NCBI GenBank assembly: GCA_023091665.1
Contig: JALJCQ010000022.1
Coordinates: forward strand, 124,001 to 188,000
From: Pythium myriotylum
Lineage: Eukaryota; Oomycota; Peronosporomycetes; Pythiales; Pythiaceae
Direction: 5' to 3'
DNA length: 64,000 bases
The position numbers were made by a program, and so were the translations under genes. The notes beneath the pieces are model-generated. The model had not been told where the DNA came from, did not search any database, and worked only from the letters and a program-made list of their open reading frames with translations. The first letter of the stretch is position 1. Each line of letters starts with the position of its first letter. Positions 1 through 11,100 of this stretch are shown one piece after another.

Positions 1-155
1 AGTTTATGTTTGCATATGTTTACGATAGGTAGGACATACATATGATTACGGTAGCGTAGGACACACACAGACGGCTTAGAGGTAGCAGCAGCGAACTAAG
101 TCCCGATCAATTCACTTTGCATTTTGCATCCCACCAACCAAGCGACCTTTCAACA
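1..155 (+). repeat. Copia family-1 LTR, 3' part (LTR-a)
   Basis: The window opens inside an LTR; the 155 bases match the 3' part of the complete LTRs further right and end in CAACA, the conserved LTR terminus. The 5' part lies outside the window. Confidence 0.9.
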
Positions 156-985
156 GATGGAAGACTCGCAGCTCCCGCTGGTTCGGTCGGCGAGTGGTGC
201 GCAAGATGCATGGTCAAGACTGGAAGAACACTTCGAGAAGAAGAGCCTTGCCAACAAGCTCTTTCTTCGTCGTCGTTTCTTCACGACCATGATGGAAGAA
301 GGTGACGATGTGCTCACGCACATCAACAAGCTCAAGACCCTGGCGGAGCAACTCGACGCAGTGGGCGCTCCGGTCAGCGAAGACGACTTGGTGATCACGC
401 TTCTCGGCAGTCTCAGCGAGTCGTACCAGTTCCTCATCACGGCGTTGGAGTCGCGTGTCGACGCGCTCACGTGGGAACTCGTGACGTCTCGGCTGCTCCA
501 TGAAGACATGAAGCGCAAGGAGCAAGGTGGCGACGGAGCCACGCTTGGCCAAGCGTTCATGACAAGTGACGCGAAGCCCAAGGGCCGTGCAGTCAAGAAG
601 ACTGGCACGTGCAACTACTGCGGCAAGATCGGTCATTGGGCCGCGGAGTGCCACTCGCGTGTCAAGGACAACGGCAACGGCAACGGCAACTCCGGCGGCA
701 ACGGCAACGGCAACGGAAACGGCAACCCTCGGCAACGGTTCCAGCGAGCGAACCTTGCGCGAGATGAAGACCCCGGCGAGTACCTGTTCTCGATCGGGAA
801 GACCCAAGGCAAGTCGAGTCAATCCACGGCGTGGTTGGTCGACTCGGGTGCGACTCAGCACATGTCGCGAACCAAGCAGTTCATGATGAACCACAAGAAG
901 ATTGACCCAGTCGACGTGCATCTGGCCGATGATGGCACGGTCCAAGCGGTTGGCGTGGGAGACATTCTCATGTCAATGAAGACTC
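156..985 (+). pseudogene. Copia family-1 gag-protease stump, tandem unit 1
   Basis: This is a truncated gag-pol reading frame starting at ATG 157. It holds the gag region, a CCHC zinc knuckle (pattern CX2CX4HX4C, about 613-654), an Asn-Gly repeat encoded by GGCAAC hexamers (about 670-726) and the protease DSG motif (about 841-849). The internal sequence stops after 'atgaagactc' and the next LTR begins at 986, so integrase, RT and RNase H are missing. The primer binding site and the first part of gag are also absent, because the LTR terminus is joined directly to an internal gag position. It cannot make a functional polyprotein. Confidence 0.9.
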
Positions 986-1344
986 TGTTGAAGATGATGC
1001 GCCTCGAACCCAGCGTCATCATTCCAGTTGAAGCTCGGCAGTTGAAGCTCGGCTGTAGAAGATTCTCCTGCAGATGATTCTCCGTGGAAGATTCGACATG
1101 TGGAAGATTCGACATGTGGAAGATTCTCCGTCTGGTTCTGGTTTGAATCCAGTGCCACCCATCGACTTCGTTGAAGTATCCACGAAGTTAGTTTATGTTT
1201 GCATATGTTTACGATAGGTAGGACATACATATGATTACGGTAGCGTAGGACACACACAGACGGCTTAGAGGTAGCAGCAGCGAACTAAGTCCCGATCAAT
1301 TCACTTTGCATTTTGCATCCCACCAACCAAGCGACCTTTCAACA
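986..1344 (+). repeat. Copia family-1 LTR (LTR-b, 359 bp)
   Basis: A complete LTR with ends TGTTGAAG and CTTTCAACA (imperfect inverted ends, TG...CA). It is 14 bp longer than the 345-bp form because 'cagttgaagctcgg' is duplicated near its 5' end. Confidence 0.92.
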
Positions 1345-2174
1345 GATGGAAGACTCGCAGCTCCCGCTAGTTCGGTCGGCGAGTGGTGCGCAAGATGCAT
1401 GGTCAAGACTGGAAGAACACTTCGAGAAGAAGAGCCTTGCCAACAAGCTCTTTCTTCGTCGTCGTTTCTTCACGACCATGATGGAAGAAGGTGACGATGT
1501 GCTCACGCACATCAACAAGCTCAAGACCCTGGCGGAGCAACTCGACGCAGTGGGCGCTCCGGTCAGCGAAGACGACTTGGTGATCACGCTTCTCGGCAGT
1601 CTCAGCGAGTCGTACCAGTTCCTCATCACGGCGTTGGAGTCGCGTGTCGACGCGCTCACGTGGGAACTCGTGACGTCTCGGCTGCTCCATGAAGACATGA
1701 AGCGCAAGGAGCAAGGTGGCGACGGAGCCACGCTTGGCCAAGCGTTCATGACAAGTGACGCGAAGCCCAAGGGCCGTGCAGTCAAGAAGACTGGCACGTG
1801 CAACTACTGCGGCAAGATCGGTCATTGGGCCGCGGAGTGCCACTCGCGTGTCAAGGACAACGGCAACGGCAACGGCAACTCCGGCGGCAACGGCAACGGC
1901 AACGGAAACGGCAACCCTCGGCAACGGTTCCAGCGAGCGAACCTTGCGCGAGATGAAGACCCCGGCGAGTACCTGTTCTCGATCGGGAAGACCCAAGGCA
2001 AGTCGAGTCAATCCACGGCGTGGTTGGTCGACTCGGGTGCGACTCAGCACATGTCGCGAACCAAGCAGTTCATGATGAACCACAAGAAGATTGACCCAGT
2101 CGACGTGCATCTGGCCGATGATGGCACGGTCCAAGCGGTTGGCGTGGGAGACATTCTCATGTCAATGAAGACTC
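1345..2174 (+). pseudogene. Copia family-1 gag-protease stump, tandem unit 2
   Basis: Second copy of the truncated gag-protease segment, offset exactly 1,189 bp from the first and nearly identical. It has the same zinc knuckle, DSG protease motif, missing primer binding site and 3' truncation point at the following LTR. Confidence 0.9.
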
Positions 2175-2533
2175 TGTTGAAGATGATGCGCCTCGAACCC
2201 AGCGTCATCATTCCAGTTGAAGCTCGGCAGTTGAAGCTCGGCTGTAGAAGATTCTCCTGCAGATGATTCTCCGTGGAAGATTCGACATGTGGAAGATTCG
2301 ACATGTGGAAGATTCTCCGTCTGGTTCTGGTTTGAATCCAGTGCCACCCATCGACTTCGTTGAAGTATCCACGAAGTCAGTTTATGTTTGCATATGTTTA
2401 CGATAGGTAGGACATACATTTGATTATGGTAGCGTAGGACACACACAGACGGCTTAGAGGTAGCAGCAGCGAACTAAGTCCCGATCAATTCACTTTGCAT
2501 TTTGCATCCCACCAACCAAGCGACCTTTCAACA
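2175..2533 (+). repeat. Copia family-1 LTR (LTR-c, 359 bp)
   Basis: Complete LTR, same 14-bp duplication as LTR-b, ends TGTTGAAG/CTTTCAACA. It carries the 'cagtttatg' and 'catttgattatgg' variants shared with elements to the right, unlike LTR-a and LTR-b. Confidence 0.92.
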
Positions 2534-3363
2534 GATGGAAGACTCGCAGCTCCCGCTGGTTCGGTCGGCGAGTGGTGCGCAAGATGCATGGTCAAGACTG
2601 GAAGAACACTTCGAGAAGAAGAGCCTTGCCAACAAGCTCTTTCTTCGTCGTCGTTTCTTCACGACCATGATGGAAGAAGGTGACGATGTGCTCACGCACA
2701 TCAACAAGCTCAAGACCCTGGCCGAGCAACTCGACGCAGTCGGCGCTCCGGTCAGCGAAGACGACTTGGTGATCACGCTTCTCGGCAGTCTCAGCGAGTC
2801 GTACCAGTTCCTCATCACGGCGTTGGAGTCGCGTGTCGACGCGCTCACGTGGGAACTCGTGACGTCTCGGCTGCTCCATGAAGACATGAAGCGCAAGGAG
2901 CAAGGTGGCGACGGAGCCACGCTTGGCCAAGCGTTCATGACAAGTGACGCGAAGCCCAAGGGCCGTGCAGTCAAGAAGACTGGCACGTGCAACTACTGCG
3001 GCAAGATCGGTCATTGGGCCGCGGAGTGCCACTCGCGTGTCAAGGACAACGGCAACGGCAACGGCAACTCCGGCGGCAACGGCAACGGCAACGGAAACGG
3101 CAACCCTCGGCAACGGTTCCAGCGAGCGAACCTTGCGCGAGATGAAGACCCCGGCGAGTACCTGTTCTCGATCGGGAAGACCCAAGGCAAGTCGAGTCAA
3201 TCCACGGCGTGGTTGGTCGACTCGGGTGCGACTCAGCACATGTCGCGAACCAAGCAGTTCATGATGAACCACAAGAAGATTGACCCAGTCGACGTGCATC
3301 TGGCCGATGATGGCACGGTCCAAGCGGTTGGCGTGGGAGACATTCTCATGTCAATGAAGACTC
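2534..3363 (+). pseudogene. Copia family-1 gag-protease stump, tandem unit 3
   Basis: Third 830-bp truncated gag-protease segment. It differs from units 1 and 2 at a few positions (for example 'ctggccgag' and 'gcagtcggc' around 2,718-2,745), which match elements 3 and 4 instead. This mosaic pattern suggests exchange between copies. Confidence 0.9.
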
Positions 3364-3722
3364 TGTTGAAGATGATGCGCCTCGAACCCAGCGTCATCAT
3401 TCCAGTTGAAGCTCGGCAGTTGAAGCTCGGCTGTAGAAGATTCTCCTGCAGATGATTCTCCGTGGAAGATTCGACATGTGGAAGATTCGACATGTGGAAG
3501 ATTCTCCGTCTGGTTCTGGTTTGAATCCAGTGCCACCCATCGACTTCGTTGAAGTATCCACGAAGTCAGTTTATGTTTGCATATGTTTACGATAGGTAGG
3601 ACATACATTTGATTATGGTAGCGTAGGACACACACAGACGGCTTAGAGGTAGCAGCAGCGAACTAAGTCCCGATCAATTCACTTTGCATTTTGCATCCCA
3701 CCAACCAAGCGACCTTTCAACA
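3364..3722 (+). repeat. Copia family-1 LTR (LTR-d, 359 bp), 5' LTR of element 1
   Basis: Complete LTR with the 14-bp duplication; it ends CAACA at 3722 and is followed at once by the gag ATG of element 1. Confidence 0.92.
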
Positions 3723-6700
3723 GATGGAAGACTCGCAGCTCCCGCTGGTTCGGTCGGCGAGTGGTGCGCAAGATGCATGGTCAAGACTGGAAGAACACTT
3801 CGAGAAGAAGAGCCTTGCCAACAAGCTCTTTCTTCGTCGTCGTTTCTTCACGACCATGATGGAAGAAGGTGACGATGTGCTCACGCACATCAACAAGCTC
3901 AAGACCCTGGCGGAGCAACTCGACGCAGTGGGCGCTCCGGTCAGCGAAGACGACTTGGTGATCACGCTTCTCGGCAGTCTCAGCGAGTCGTACCAGTTCC
4001 TCATCACGGCGTTGGAGTCGCGTGTCGACGCGCTCACGTGGGAACTCGTGACGTCTCGGCTGCTCCATGAAGACATGAAGCGCAAGGAGCAAGGTGGCGA
4101 CGGAGCCACGCTTGGCCAAGCGTTCATGACAAGTGACGCGAAGCCCAAGGGCCGTGCAGTCAAGAAGACTGGCACGTGCAACTACTGCGGCAAGATCGGT
4201 CATTGGGCCGCGGAGTGCCACTCGCGTGTCAAGGACAACGGCAACGGCAACGGCAACTCCGGCGGCAACGGCAACGGCAACGGAAACGGCAACCCTCGGC
4301 AACGGTTCCAGCGAGCGAACCTTGCGCGAGATGAAGACCCCGGCGAGTACCTGTTCTCGGTCGGGAAGACCCAAGGCAAGTCGAGTCAATCCACGGCGTG
4401 GTTGGTCGACTCGGGTGCGACTCAGCACATGTCGCGAACCAAGCAGTTCATGATGAACTACAAGAAGATTGACCCAGTCGACGTGCATCTGGCCGATGAT
4501 GGCACGGTCCAAGCGGTTGGCGTGGGAGACATTCTCATGTCGATGAAGACTCCAAGCGGTGTCAAGAAGGGTTTGCTCACCAACGTGTGGCATATCCCCA
4601 AGCTCAGCCGCAACCTGTTCTCGGTCGGAAGATTCACGGAGGACGCTGCTCCCGTGACGTTCGACAAGGACGGTTGCTTCGTCGTTCTCAAGGGCGCCAA
4701 GCGGACCATCGGCACTCGTATCGGCAAGGGTCTGTTCAAGCTCAACATGTCTCCAGTGTCGACTGAAGCAGCCCACGCCGCCAGTGCAAGACGAGGTCGC
4801 GCCATGTCCAAGTCGTACCTGTGGCACCTCCGACTCGGTCACATCGGCTTCAGCGGACTCGAAGCCATCGTCAAGAAGGACCTCGCCGACGGACTCGATA
4901 TCGGGTCTGTGCAGGAATGGGAGGTCTGTGAAGGCTGTGCACTCGGCAAGCTGACTCGCGTCAAGTTCCAGTCGGGCACGACCAAGCGGTCTGCGAATCT
5001 GCTTGACGTCGTGTACAGCGATGTGGCCGGCCCCATGAAGACTCCGACTTTCGGCGGCATGAAGTACTTCGCCACGTTCACCGACGACAAGTCTCGACTG
5101 TGCAAGTTGTACCTCATGCGGTCCAAGGACGAAGTCTACGAGAAGTTCGTCGAGTTCGTCAACTGGGCCGATAACCAAACCGGTCGTCGAGTCAAGGTGC
5201 TTCGGACCGACGGCGGCGGCGAGTACCAGTCGGCCAAACTTGCCAAGTTCTGTCGCAAGCGTGGCATCGAGCACGACGTCACGCCGCCATACACGCCTCA
5301 GTTGAACGGTGTGGCGGAGCGCATGAACCGAACCATCGGTGAGTGTGGTCGTTGCAAGCTCCACCATGCCAACTTGTCCGACGAGTACTGGGGCGAAGCC
5401 GTCATGACTGCAGTCGAAGTTCGCAACCGACTTCCGACCCGCGCTCAAGACTTGTACAAGTCGCCGTACGAAGAATGGTACGGGAAGAAGCCCTTGCTCG
5501 CCAACTTCAAGGTGTTCGGCTGCCATGCGTACGTCCACGTGCCCAAGGAGAAGCGGTCGAAGTTCGACGCCCGAGCCATCTTGTGTCGGTTCCTCGGCTA
5601 CTCGGACCACGAGAAGGCGTATCGGTTTGAAGAAATCGCAACCGGTCGGATCGTGATCAGTCGAGACGCGCAGTTCATGGAAGACACATTCGACGATGGC
5701 AAGCGCGAAGAACCCTGGAGCAAGTCCGTCGAGTTCCGCGACGATGAAGATGATGAGGATCAAGATGAAGCAACCGACAACCAAGATGATGAAGACATGG
5801 GTGAGCAGCCAGCCTCACCAGCACCAAGTCAGCGCAGCTACGAGCGACCGGAGTGGCAACAGGGCCAGCGGTCGCAGCGTCCAGCAGCACCAGCATCGGC
5901 CCAGCAGCCGAATGTCGACTACGCACCAGGGTCCAAGCGCCACTCTCGCACGCACTCGCTCGAGAACCTGGCTGAACCGCCAGTTGAGAAGCGCTACGGA
6001 CGTGTTGGACGCACAAGTGGTGCGACTCCACCACCCACGCAAGGTTCAAGGACATCGCTCGAAGATCTGTCTGCACTGCTCACGTCGATCGAAGAGGAAG
6101 GCGTAGAAGATGAAGACGAAGAAGGCGAAGACGTGCAAGAACAAGGGGGAGAAGACCAAGATCAAGATCAAGATCACGAAGAGTTTGCTCTCGTCGTGAA
6201 TTCAGGGGGAGAGTTGCCGACATCGTTCAAGTCGGCGATGGAATCCGACGACGCCAGCAACTGGAAGGAAGCCTGCGACTCCGAGCTCGAGTCGCTCAAG
6301 AAGAACGAGACCTGGGACCTAGTCCCTTTGCCAGCCGGACGCAAGGCCATCACCAGCAAGTGGGTGTTCAAGGTCAAGGAAACCGCCGAAGGACTCGTCG
6401 AACGGTACAAGGCTCGACTCGTTGCCAAGGGGTTCCTGCAGAAGTACGGCATCGACTTCGAAGAGACATTCGCACCCGTCGCCAAGTTCACGTCGATCCG
6501 CACCATCCTCAGCATCGCCGCTCGACACAAGCTCATGATCCATCAGATGGATGTCAAGACGGCGTTCCTGAACGGCAACCTCGACGAAGAAATCTACATG
6601 AAGCAGCCCGAAGGCTTCGTCGACCAGCGCCACCCCGACTACGTGTGCAAGCTCAAGCGCTCGCTCTACGGTCTCAAGCAGTCGCCACGCATGTGGAACC

Positions 6701-7754
6701 AGACCATCGACGCCTTCATGCGCAAGGTCGGCTTCACCAAGTGCGAGATGGACCACTGCGTGTACGTGAAGCGGAGCGGCTCAGCGATGATCTTCATGGT
6801 GATCTACGTCGACGACCTCATCCTCGCCTGCAACAGCCTCGAGTTGCTCACGGCGACCAAGCGTGCACTCAGCGAACGCTTCGAGATGTCCGACCTCGGC
6901 GAACTCAAGTACTGCCTCGGCATGGAAGTTGATCAAGACCCCAAGTCCGGCGACGTGACCATGCGGCAGACCAAGTTCCTGCAGTCGATCCTGACCAAGT
7001 TCGGCATGCAAGACTGCAAACCAGTGAGGACTCCTCAAGACCCCGGACTGAAGCTGACCAAGGCCATATGTGAAGGTGGTTGCAAGCACGAAGACACCAT
7101 GACGAACGTGCCGTTCCGAAGTGCAGTCGGTGCACTGATGTACCTCATGGTCGGCACTCGACCAGACCTCGCAGCGGCAGTCGGCACACTCAGCCAGTTC
7201 GCCGCGGACCCGTGTCCAACACATTGGCAAGCTCTCAAGCGTGTGCTCCGGTATCTGCAAGCGACTCCGACGTACGGCCTGCAGTTCTCGGCATCGAACG
7301 ACGGAAGACTGGTCGGCTACTCCGACGCCGACTGGGCTGGCGACATCGAGTCACGTCGAAGCACCAGCGGCTACGTGTTCATGCTCAACGGCGGATGCAT
7401 CAGCTGGCGCAGCAAGAAGCAGCGAACTGTCGCCTCTCCTCGACCGAAGCAGAGTACATGGCTCTATCGGAAGCGATCCAAGAAGCCGTGTGGCTCAAGG
7501 CGTTCCTGTGCGAACTCGGCGAAGTTGCAAGTGACCAAGCGCTCACGGTGTACGAAGACAACCAAGGTGCGATCGCGTTGGCCAAGAACCCCGAGTTCCA
7601 CAAGCGCACCAAGCACATCGACATTCGCTACCACTTCGTTCGTGAGAAGGTCGAGGACGGTCAAGTGTGTCTGCAGTATTGCCCGACCCAAGACATGCTT
7701 GCCGACATCATGACCAAGCCGATCCCCGCGGTCCAGTTCGACGTGCTCCGCACC
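3723..7754 (+). pseudogene. Copia element 1 gag-pol, frameshifted and interrupted
   Basis: The polyprotein frame runs from ATG 3724. In order it shows gag, CCHC knuckle, DSG aspartic protease (about 4,408), integrase with its HHCC zinc site and DD-E residues in the contexts SDVAGP, TDGGGEY and VAERMN (about 5,020-5,330), an acidic linker, RT with YVDD (about 6,805) and RNase H (DADWAG about 7,327). One C is missing in a run near 7,432 compared with element 4 ('gtcgcctctcc' versus 'gtcgccctctcc'), so the last part of RNase H is in another frame. The element is then interrupted after 'ctccgcacc' by the LTR of a different Copia family. The primer binding site is deleted, as in the tandem units. 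It is a broken copy of a formerly intact element. Confidence 0.93.
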
Positions 7755-8109
7755 TATTATGGGTACAATGTGTCACAACATCTTGAAGTTGAAGTTCAAG
7801 TTGTGGAAGATTCAACTGTAGAAAATTCTCATGTGGAAGATTCCCATGTAGAAAATTCTCAGGTGGAAAGTTCTCCATCTAGTTCTGGGTTGAACCCAGT
7901 TCAACCCATCAACCTTGTTGAAGTACCCACGAAGTGTGTATACCTCTGCATATGATTACGATAGGTAGGACATGCATATGTTTATGGTAGCGTAGGACAC
8001 AAGACGGCTTAGAGGTAGCGACAGCGAACTAAGTCCCGATCAATTCACTCTGCATTTTGCCAAGCTTCAGTCAAGTCCACTCCTCTTCTCGACTTCGTGA
8101 CCTTTAATA
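7755..8109 (+). repeat. Copia family-2 5' LTR (element 2)
   Basis: The sequence diverges from element 1 at 7755. This LTR shares blocks with family 1 (the 'gataggtaggacat' and 'cagcgaactaagtcccgatcaattcact' segments) but is clearly a different family. Its right end is fixed by the primer binding site at 8110. The best left end pairs TATTATGGGT with the right-end reverse complement TATTAAAGGT, giving unusual TA...TA ends; TG at 7769 or 7771 is an alternative. Its 3' partner is not in the window. Confidence 0.7.
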
Positions 8110-8121
8110 GGTTATGAGCCC
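8110..8121 (+). other. Copia primer binding site (initiator tRNA-Met half-molecule type), element 2
   Basis: GGTTATGAGCCC directly follows the LTR. It is complementary to the anticodon stem-loop of initiator tRNA-Met (GGGCTCATAACC) rather than to a tRNA 3' end. Drosophila copia is known to prime from a cleaved initiator-tRNA half bound to a nearly identical site. Confidence 0.8.
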
Positions 8122-11100
8122 AAGTACCATGACGGACAAGACAAAGACTCTCGTTGACAAGTTCCGTGGCGACAACTACGCTTCGTGGGCACGCTACATG
8201 CGAGGCGTGTTCCTAACCAAGTCGGTGTGGAATGTCGTGAACATCAACGAGACGCCGACGTTCTCGGACCTGCGGATCAAGGACGAATACATCAGGACCA
8301 ACAACATCGCGTTCGGCCTGATGCTCCTCCATATCGACGCGGAGTACCACCACATCGTCGACGACTGTGAAGAAGCTCATGTGGCATGGAAGCGACTCCG
8401 TTCGTTGTACGAAGGGTCGCAGAAGGCGGGTCGAATCTACTTGAAGCGTCAGCTCTTTAGTATGGAGATGAAGGAAGGCGCGAATGTGTTGCATCACTGC
8501 AACGAGATCCTCAACATCCACGCCAAGCTTGTGGCCATCGGCGCGAAGATGGAGGACGAAGATGTGGCAATTTGTCTGCTGCGCAGTTTGCCTAAGAGCT
8601 ATGAGAACGTGGTTCTGCACATCGAGATGAGCAATGCCGACTTGAGAACTAAAGAAGTGATCAAGGCTCTCACGAACGAGCATGTGAAGCGTGCCGGCGA
8701 GATGAAGACTGCAGCCACCAAGCTCGACGACCAAGCCAAGGCGTTTGTGTCGGAGCAAGATACTCGTGTATGCTCGCACTGCGGCAAGACTGGTCACTTA
8801 GTTGACCGTTGTTGGGCCAAGAACAAGCAAGAAGGTCGCAAATTCGGCGGTGGTCGCTTTGGCGGAAAACGCGCGAACCACGTACAACGCGACTATGAAG
8901 AAGACGATGACGCCATCGCCTTCGCTGTATCAATGGAGGCCAGTATAGCGCCGGACACTTCCATGATTGGGAAGTGGGCGATTGACAGTGGTGCCACGCA
9001 CCATGTCTGTAACGACCGCTCGATGTTTGCCAGTTTGGCTGAGGGCGACCACGGTGAACTTGTGGTCGCGGAAGGAACGAAGACCAAGATCCTCGGCGTT
9101 GGCACAGTGCACGAGCGCGCTATCATTCACGGCGGACAAGTTCGTGACCTCGAACTCCGCGACGTATTATACGTACCAGGAATCAAGAAGAATCTGCTTT
9201 CAATCCCGCAGATCAACAAGTCAGGCAAGTTTCGCGTTGTCTTCGAAGGGCCTGCAATGAGCGTATTCGACAAAAGGTCGCGGAAGGTCGTCGCGACTGC
9301 TCAACTTGCGTTCGGGTTGTTTTGGCTCCGCTCATTCCCGCGCGCCACTTCGCCTTCAGCTTTGACAATCTCGGCGGACCGCGCAATCTCGATCCTGCAC
9401 GAGCGCATGGGTCATGCATCGACTCCGTTGTTGCGCTTGTTGCTCGACAAGTCAATGGTGAAGGACGCGGATCTGCCTACGAGCACCAAAGCTACACCGA
9501 TGTGCCAAGGGTGCCAGCAAGGCAAAATGGTCCAGAAGCCATTCAAGTCCAACACCGAGAAGCGCAAGTTTCAACCGTTCGAACTCATCCATCTCGACCT
9601 TTGTGGCCCGATGGAGGTCGACAGCATCGGCGGCAGCAAGTATTTGCTCCTGATCGTGGACGAATCCAGTGGTTTGATGCACGGTTCATGCATTGCGTCC
9701 AAGTCAGACTGCAGTGCACTGATCATCAAATTCATCAAGCAAGTCAGCAACCAGTTTGATCGCCGTGTCAAGTTTGTGCGTCACGACGGAGCCAAGGAAT
9801 TTGCTACGAGTGCAATCAAGGCGTTCTATGCTGACCAAGGCATCGGGCAGCAAGTCACTGTGCCATACGCGCACCAAACCAACAGTACGGCCGAGCGCAA
9901 CATCCGAAGTATCGTCACGATGGGTCGCAGCATGCTCCATCATGCTGGTTTGGACAAAATCTTCTGGGCAGAAGCAGCAATGACCGCGATCTACATCAAG
10001 AATCGCTTGCCATCACCGAAGTCCAACGACAAGACACCGTATGAACTGGTCTACGGTGAGAAACCTAGCATCAAGCACATGCGCGTCTTCGGCTGTCTCG
10101 CGTTCGTACTCACACCAAGTGAGATGCGCAAGAAATGGGATGCCAAGTCTCGCCCTGGCCTATTCGTCGGTTATCAAGAGTCATCAAAAGCGTATCGGAT
10201 CTTCGACATTGAAGCTAACAAGATCGTCATCAGTCGCGACGTCAATTTCGACGAGACCAAGCCCGGCGGCTGGTACCTCGAAAACACTACATCAGGCATG
10301 GACGACTTGCTGGAACGACTCGATGACATCGACAACGAAGGTGGTCTCAACTTGGCCAATTTCAAGTACAGTGGCAAACGCCGCTCAGGTGCCCCACAAC
10401 CAGTTGACCCAATGCAATCCGACGCAGACGATGAAGCAAGCGGTTCGGAAAGTGTTCGAAGATCAACCCGACGACGAATGTCCCCAGTCGAGTGGTGGCG
10501 TGCAAGTGCGAACCTGACAGAGACCAGCGATTTCACTGAACCAAACACGTATGAAGAGGCCGTCAGTGGCCCAGATCAAGAACACTGGAAGCGTGCGATT
10601 ACTGCCGAGTTACGATCTATGCAAGAACGAGAAGTGTTCTCACCAGCCAAGCTTCCAAACGGCGAACGAGCGATCGACGCCAAGTGGGTGTTCAAGATCA
10701 AAAGACGTGCCGATGGTTCGATCGACAAGTACAAGGCTCGACTTGTGGCTCGAGGATTCAAGCAGAAGTACGGTATCGACTACACCGAGACGTTTGCACC
10801 AGTATTCAAGTACACGACTCTTCGCATGATGATTGCACTAGCAAAGTCATTCGGTTGGCCTGTTGAGCAACTCGACGTCGTAACTGCTTTCCTTTATGGC
10901 GTGATGAAGGAACAAGTATTCATCCGGACTCCCGAAGGCATGGAACTCGAGCGAGGCTACGACTGTCTCAAGCTACTCAAGTCCATCTACGGACTAAAAC
11001 AGGCGTCTCGGGTCTGGAACGAAACCTTCGACGAGTACGTACGATCGATCGGCTTCAACGCATCCAAGTCCGATCCGTGTCTGTACATCAAGTGTATCGA

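Noticed and set aside
151..160. The missing PBS/gag segment as a spliced intron (processed copy)
   Set aside because: The deleted segment begins GT but does not end in AG, and it removes coding and priming sequence. It is a deletion, not splicing.
117..305. Short 62-codon frame repeated at each LTR end
   Set aside because: It overlaps the LTR border and the start of gag in another frame, has no motif, and is repeated only because the LTR is.
655..730. GGCAAC repeats as a CRISPR-like or regulatory array
   Set aside because: They are in-frame hexamers coding Asn-Gly repeats in gag, without spacers.
1130..1165. tRNA-like T-arm (CTGGTTTGAATCCAG) followed by CCA-like bases in the LTR
   Set aside because: No anticodon arm, D-arm or matching acceptor stem could be placed around it. 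Kept only as a palindrome.
3781..5784. A 667-codon open frame on the strand opposite Copia element 1 (and similar antisense frames in other copies)
   Set aside because: It mirrors the codon pattern of the sense polyprotein, has no domain of its own, and breaks wherever the sense codon bias changes. It is a shadow of the real gene.
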